Program-made: the position numbers and the translations under genes | In this document: positions 22,286 to 24,501 of the stretch, one piece after another | Position numbering within the stretch: position 1 is the stretch's first letter | Layout: the number at the start of each line of letters is the position of its first letter | Notes under the pieces: model-generated | The model's input: the letters and a program-made list of their open reading frames with translations, nothing else | What the model was told of the DNA's origin: nothing | Databases searched by the model: none | NCBI GenBank assembly: GCA_032127875.1 | Contig: JAQBHI010000063.1 | Location: forward strand, 1 to 24,501 | Direction of reading: 5' to 3' | Source of the DNA: CADEEV01 sp032127875 | Lineage (GTDB): Bacteria; Acidobacteriota; Vicinamibacteria; Fen-336 | DNA: 24,501 bases

Positions 22286-22893
22286 GCGTGTCCGCGGCCG
22301 AAGCGCTTGGCAGTTTGCTTCGCATGGGCAAGCCGGTGATCACGACCGAGGACGCGGCACTACGCCTCGGGCTCAAGACGTCGGCAGCGACACGCACCCT
22401 GGGCCGCCTCGCCGCTGCCGGTCTGGTGCTGTGGCTCCGGCATGGCCTGTGGAGCCTCGATCCCCGAATCGACCCCTTGCGCCTCCCCGAGTATCTGACG
22501 GCGCCCCTTCCCGCCTACGTGTCATTGCAGTCGGCACTCCACCTCCACGGCATGCTCAGCCAGGTTCCACAGCTCACCTATGTCGCGTCCCTCGCTTCGA
22601 CGAGGCGGATCAAGACCCAGCTAGGGGAGTACTCGATCCATCGCCTGGCGCCATCATTCTTTGGAGGCTTCGATGTCGTGGGCGGGGGCGTGCGCCTCGC
22701 GACGCCGGAAAAGGCGCTGCTCGACACGCTCTACCTTACGCCAGCGCGCAGTCGGCTCTTCGCTGCTCTTCCCGAGGTGGAGATTCCACGAAGCTTCGAC
22801 AGGAAGAAGGCTCGTCGCTGGCTCGAGAGAATCTCTCTCGGGCCGCGGCGGACGCTCGTCGAGCGCCGGCTCGACGCACTCTTGCGAGCCTAG
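22282..22893 (+). CDS. AbiEi-type antitoxin with winged helix-turn-helix
   Basis: This 203-residue protein fits the AbiEi antitoxin family. Residues about 18-60 form a winged helix (ITTEDAALRLGLKTSAATRT, then LAAAGLVLWLRHGLWSLDP). The C-terminal antitoxin domain contains YVSLQSALHLHGML, IHRLAPSFFGGFDV and RLATPEKALLDTLYLTP, the last being the typical A-x-PEKALLD motif. It would neutralise the upstream nucleotidyltransferase (type IV, without direct contact in studied systems) and repress the cassette. The ATG overlaps the toxin stop. Its TAG shares a CTAG with the stop codon of the convergent enolase-superfamily gene. Confidence 0.85.
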   Translation: MSVSAAEALGSLLRMGKPVITTEDAALRLGLKTSAATRTLGRLAAAGLVLWLRHGLWSLDPRIDPLRLPEYLTAPLPAYVSLQSALHLHGMLSQVPQLTYVASLASTRRIKTQLGEYSIHRLAPSFFGGFDVVGGGVRLATPEKALLDTLYLTPARSRLFAALPEVEIPRSFDRKKARRWLERISLGPRRTLVERRLDALLRA

Positions 22894-23999
22894 CGCCTCC
22901 ACTCCTCGCGCCAGGTGGTGGCGCGATCGACGCGGGGCCAGAGGATTTCGTGGCCGATGCCCGGGCCCTCAGGCACGGCGATCGTTCCCTGCGCTGAGAC
23001 TGTGACCGGCGGGTCGATCAGGTCTTCCTCGAAATAGCGCGCGCTCGCCGAGGTGTCGCCAGGCAGCGTGAAGCCGGGCAGTGTCTGCAGGTGGACGTTG
23101 GCGAGCCGGCCGATGCCCGACTCCAGCATGCCGCCGCACCAGACCGGGATGCCCCGGTCGTGGCACAGGTCGTGAATCGCCAACATGCCCGAAAAGCCGC
23201 CCACACGGCCGACCTTGATATTGATGATGCGGCAGGCGTGGAGGTCCAGGGCGTGGCGCGCGTTGCCGGCGCTGCGGATCGATTCGTCGAGACAGACGGG
23301 CGTCGTGATCTGCCGCTGCAGCGTCGCGTGGTCCACGATGTCGTCCCAGGCGAGCGGCTGCTCGATCATCATCAACTCGTGAGCGTCGAGCTCTTGCAGC
23401 AGCGGGGCGTCGGCCAGCGAATAGGCGCTGTTGGCGTCCACCATCAGCGGGAGTTTCGGGAAACGCTCACGAATCGCCGCCACGAGTGCTAGATCCTTGC
23501 CCGGCTTGATCTTGATCTTGATGCGGCGGTAGCCGGCGGCCACTTCCTCCACCACCTTTTCCAGGAGCGTCGTCGTGTTCTTCTGCAGCCCTATCGATAC
23601 TCCCGAGGCGATCTCTCCGCTGCGCCCGCCGAGGACTCGGTACAGTGGAGCGTTCTCGCGCCTGGCCCACAGTTCCCAGACCGCCATCTCGAGAACGGCC
23701 TTCGCCATCTCGTGGCCGCGCACCTGGCCGAGCGCGCCCAGCAACGAGCGTGGGTGGTCGATCTCGAGGCGAAGGGCCATCGGCGCCAGGAAGTCGCGCA
23801 GCACGTGGAACACAGTACCGTTCGTCTCGGGCAGGTAGTAAGGATCCGGGTCCGCCACGCACTCGCCATAGCCGGTGACGCCGTCGGCCGAAACACACAG
23901 GAGCAGGAACTCCTTGTGCGTCGTGGCGCCAAAGGACGTCTCGAAGGGATGCTTGAGCGCCAGCGCGACGTGCCGGACCTCGATCCGGTCGAGCTTCAT
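22890..23999 (-). CDS. Enolase-superfamily N-acylamino acid racemase / o-succinylbenzoate synthase
   Basis: This 369-residue protein belongs to the OSBS/NSAR family of the muconate lactonising enzyme subgroup. The N-terminal capping domain has HPFETSFGATTHKE and GYGECVADPDPYYLPET. Barrel residues are all present: K161-I-K163 (RIKIKIKPG), D188 (MVDANSAYSL), E213 (MIEQPLAWDD), D238 (CLDESIRS) and K262 (INIKVGRVGG), plus WCGGMLESGIGRLAN. They support a 1,1-proton-transfer or dehydration enzyme with Mg2+. Family members with these motifs make o-succinylbenzoate for menaquinone, racemise N-succinylamino acids, or do both, and sequence alone does not separate them. No other men gene is nearby, while an M20 amidohydrolase is, which favours racemase activity. 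The start ATG lies 13 nt after fur, so the two probably form an operon. Confidence 0.9.
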   Translation of the reverse strand: MKLDRIEVRHVALALKHPFETSFGATTHKEFLLLCVSADGVTGYGECVADPDPYYLPETNGTVFHVLRDFLAPMALRLEIDHPRSLLGALGQVRGHEMAKAVLEMAVWELWARRENAPLYRVLGGRSGEIASGVSIGLQKNTTTLLEKVVEEVAAGYRRIKIKIKPGKDLALVAAIRERFPKLPLMVDANSAYSLADAPLLQELDAHELMMIEQPLAWDDIVDHATLQRQITTPVCLDESIRSAGNARHALDLHACRIINIKVGRVGGFSGMLAIHDLCHDRGIPVWCGGMLESGIGRLANVHLQTLPGFTLPGDTSASARYFEEDLIDPPVTVSAQGTIAVPEGPGIGHEILWPRVDRATTWREEWRR

Positions 24000-24012
24000 G
24001 CGCGCCGCAGCG

Positions 24013-24483
24013 TCAGCGGCGGGCCGTGTCGGCTGCGGCGGCGCGCGTCGCGCAGCGCCGGCACAGCCCGTAGATCTGGTGGCGATGGCCCTGGATCACG
24101 AAGCCGATGCCGGCGGCGACGTCGTCCTGGAGCTGCTCGATCTCCGGGCTCGAGAACTCGATGATCTCGCCACACGCGTTGCAGATGAAGTGATCGTGAT
24201 GCTGGCGGTTGTACTCGCGCTCGAAGCGCGCCTGGCCCTGGATGTCGAGCTGGCTCGCGAGGCCGGCCTCGAGCAGCAGCTTCAGCGTCCGATACACCGT
24301 CGTGCGCCCGATGTCGGGACGTTTCTTCTGGACCAGCTGGAGCAGGTCGTCGACCGAAAGATGCCGCTCCGAGCGCAGGAACGTGTCGAGGATCACCTCG
24401 CGCTGCTCACTGCGCTTCAAACGGTTCTTGCGGATGTACTCGGCGAAGACGGCCTTCTCCTCCTTGCCGAGCGGGCTTGCCAC
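24013..24483 (-). CDS. fur: Fur-family ferric uptake regulator
   Basis: This 156-residue metal-dependent repressor has the Fur layout. The N-terminal winged helix contains LKRSEQREVILDTFL and the recognition helix IGRTTVYRTLKLLLEAGL (58-75). The dimerisation domain has HHDHFICNACGEIIEF (95-110) with C101-x2-C104, and a second pair C141-x2-C144 (GLCRRCA), the structural zinc site of many Fur proteins. GRTTVYRT and the HHDH motif favour Fur over PerR or Zur, though sub-family is not proven. The start is GTG 24481-24483, giving MASPLGKEEKAVFAEYI; no Shine-Dalgarno precedes it but TAGTCT lies 10 nt upstream. It heads an apparent operon with the racemase-type gene. Confidence 0.92.
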   Translation of the reverse strand: MASPLGKEEKAVFAEYIRKNRLKRSEQREVILDTFLRSERHLSVDDLLQLVQKKRPDIGRTTVYRTLKLLLEAGLASQLDIQGQARFEREYNRQHHDHFICNACGEIIEFSSPEIEQLQDDVAAGIGFVIQGHRHQIYGLCRRCATRAAAADTARR

Positions 24484-24493
24484 GATACGTTGG

Positions 24494-24499
24494 AGACTA
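24494..24499 (-). promoter_or_regulatory. TANNNT-type -10 element ahead of fur
   Basis: TAGTCT on the minus strand ends 10 nt before the fur GTG, with no Shine-Dalgarno between. The -35 region is outside the window, so the call is tentative. Confidence 0.35.
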
Positions 24500-24501
24500 G
24501 C

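Noticed and set aside
1..24501. CRISPR arrays, tRNA or rRNA genes, insertion sequences
   Set aside because: No regularly spaced repeats with unique spacers, no cloverleaf-like or rRNA sequence and no transposase motif were seen on either strand.

Overview
The window is GC-rich (roughly two thirds G+C by eye) bacterial chromosome carrying a nearly complete division and cell-wall (dcw) cluster. All dcw genes lie on the minus strand. In transcription order they are a second mraZ paralog, mraZ, rsmH, ftsL, ftsI (with a PASTA domain), murE, murF, mraY, murD, ftsW, murG, murC, murB, ftsQ, ftsA, a small zinc-ribbon gene, and ftsZ, which runs off the left edge. A Gram-negative-type organism of the old deltaproteobacterial grouping (Myxococcota, Desulfobacterota, Binatota-like) fits best. 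The grounds are the gene order with murB beside murC, the meso-diaminopimelate signature in MurE, a PASTA-bearing FtsI, the GC content, and the Fur and TlpA-type neighbours. This is an inference from content, not a phylogeny.

Region 1 (1-17840) is the dcw cluster. Most genes overlap by 1-16 nt or are separated by only a few nt, so it reads as one long operon with translational coupling. A near-consensus sigma70 promoter (17322-17350) precedes mraZ. Immediately downstream lie four GTG-headed units on an exact 10-bp period, the spacing of the known MraZ operator. A second, divergent mraZ-like gene sits upstream with its own 10-bp array. Two copies of a ~50-bp G7/C7 hairpin repeat are embedded in the operon. 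One encodes the C-terminal tail of RsmH. The other lies in a short ORF between mraY and murD. A 67-residue six-cysteine protein sits between ftsA and ftsZ, coupled to both.

Region 2 (17841-20309) has folC, divergent from the dcw cluster and broken in this sequence by an apparent single-base deletion. It also has a minus-strand pair of membrane-anchored thioredoxin-fold proteins. Region 3 (20288-24501) starts at a small palindrome that looks like a bidirectional -10 element. It holds an M20 amidohydrolase, an AbiEii/AbiEi-type toxin-antitoxin pair in reversed order behind an AT-rich operator-like segment, an enolase-superfamily gene of the N-acylamino acid racemase/o-succinylbenzoate synthase type, and a Fur-family regulator.

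Two themes recur. Internal operon genes often carry strong Shine-Dalgarno sequences, several of which contain the upstream gene's TAG stop. Genes at the head of a transcription unit (folC, the M20 gene, the redoxin pair, fur, probably abiEii) have no visible Shine-Dalgarno but do have a TANNNT-like box 6-10 nt before the start codon, as expected for leaderless mRNAs. No tRNA, rRNA, CRISPR array, insertion sequence or convincing intrinsic terminator was seen, and no gene-free stretch exceeds about 120 bases.
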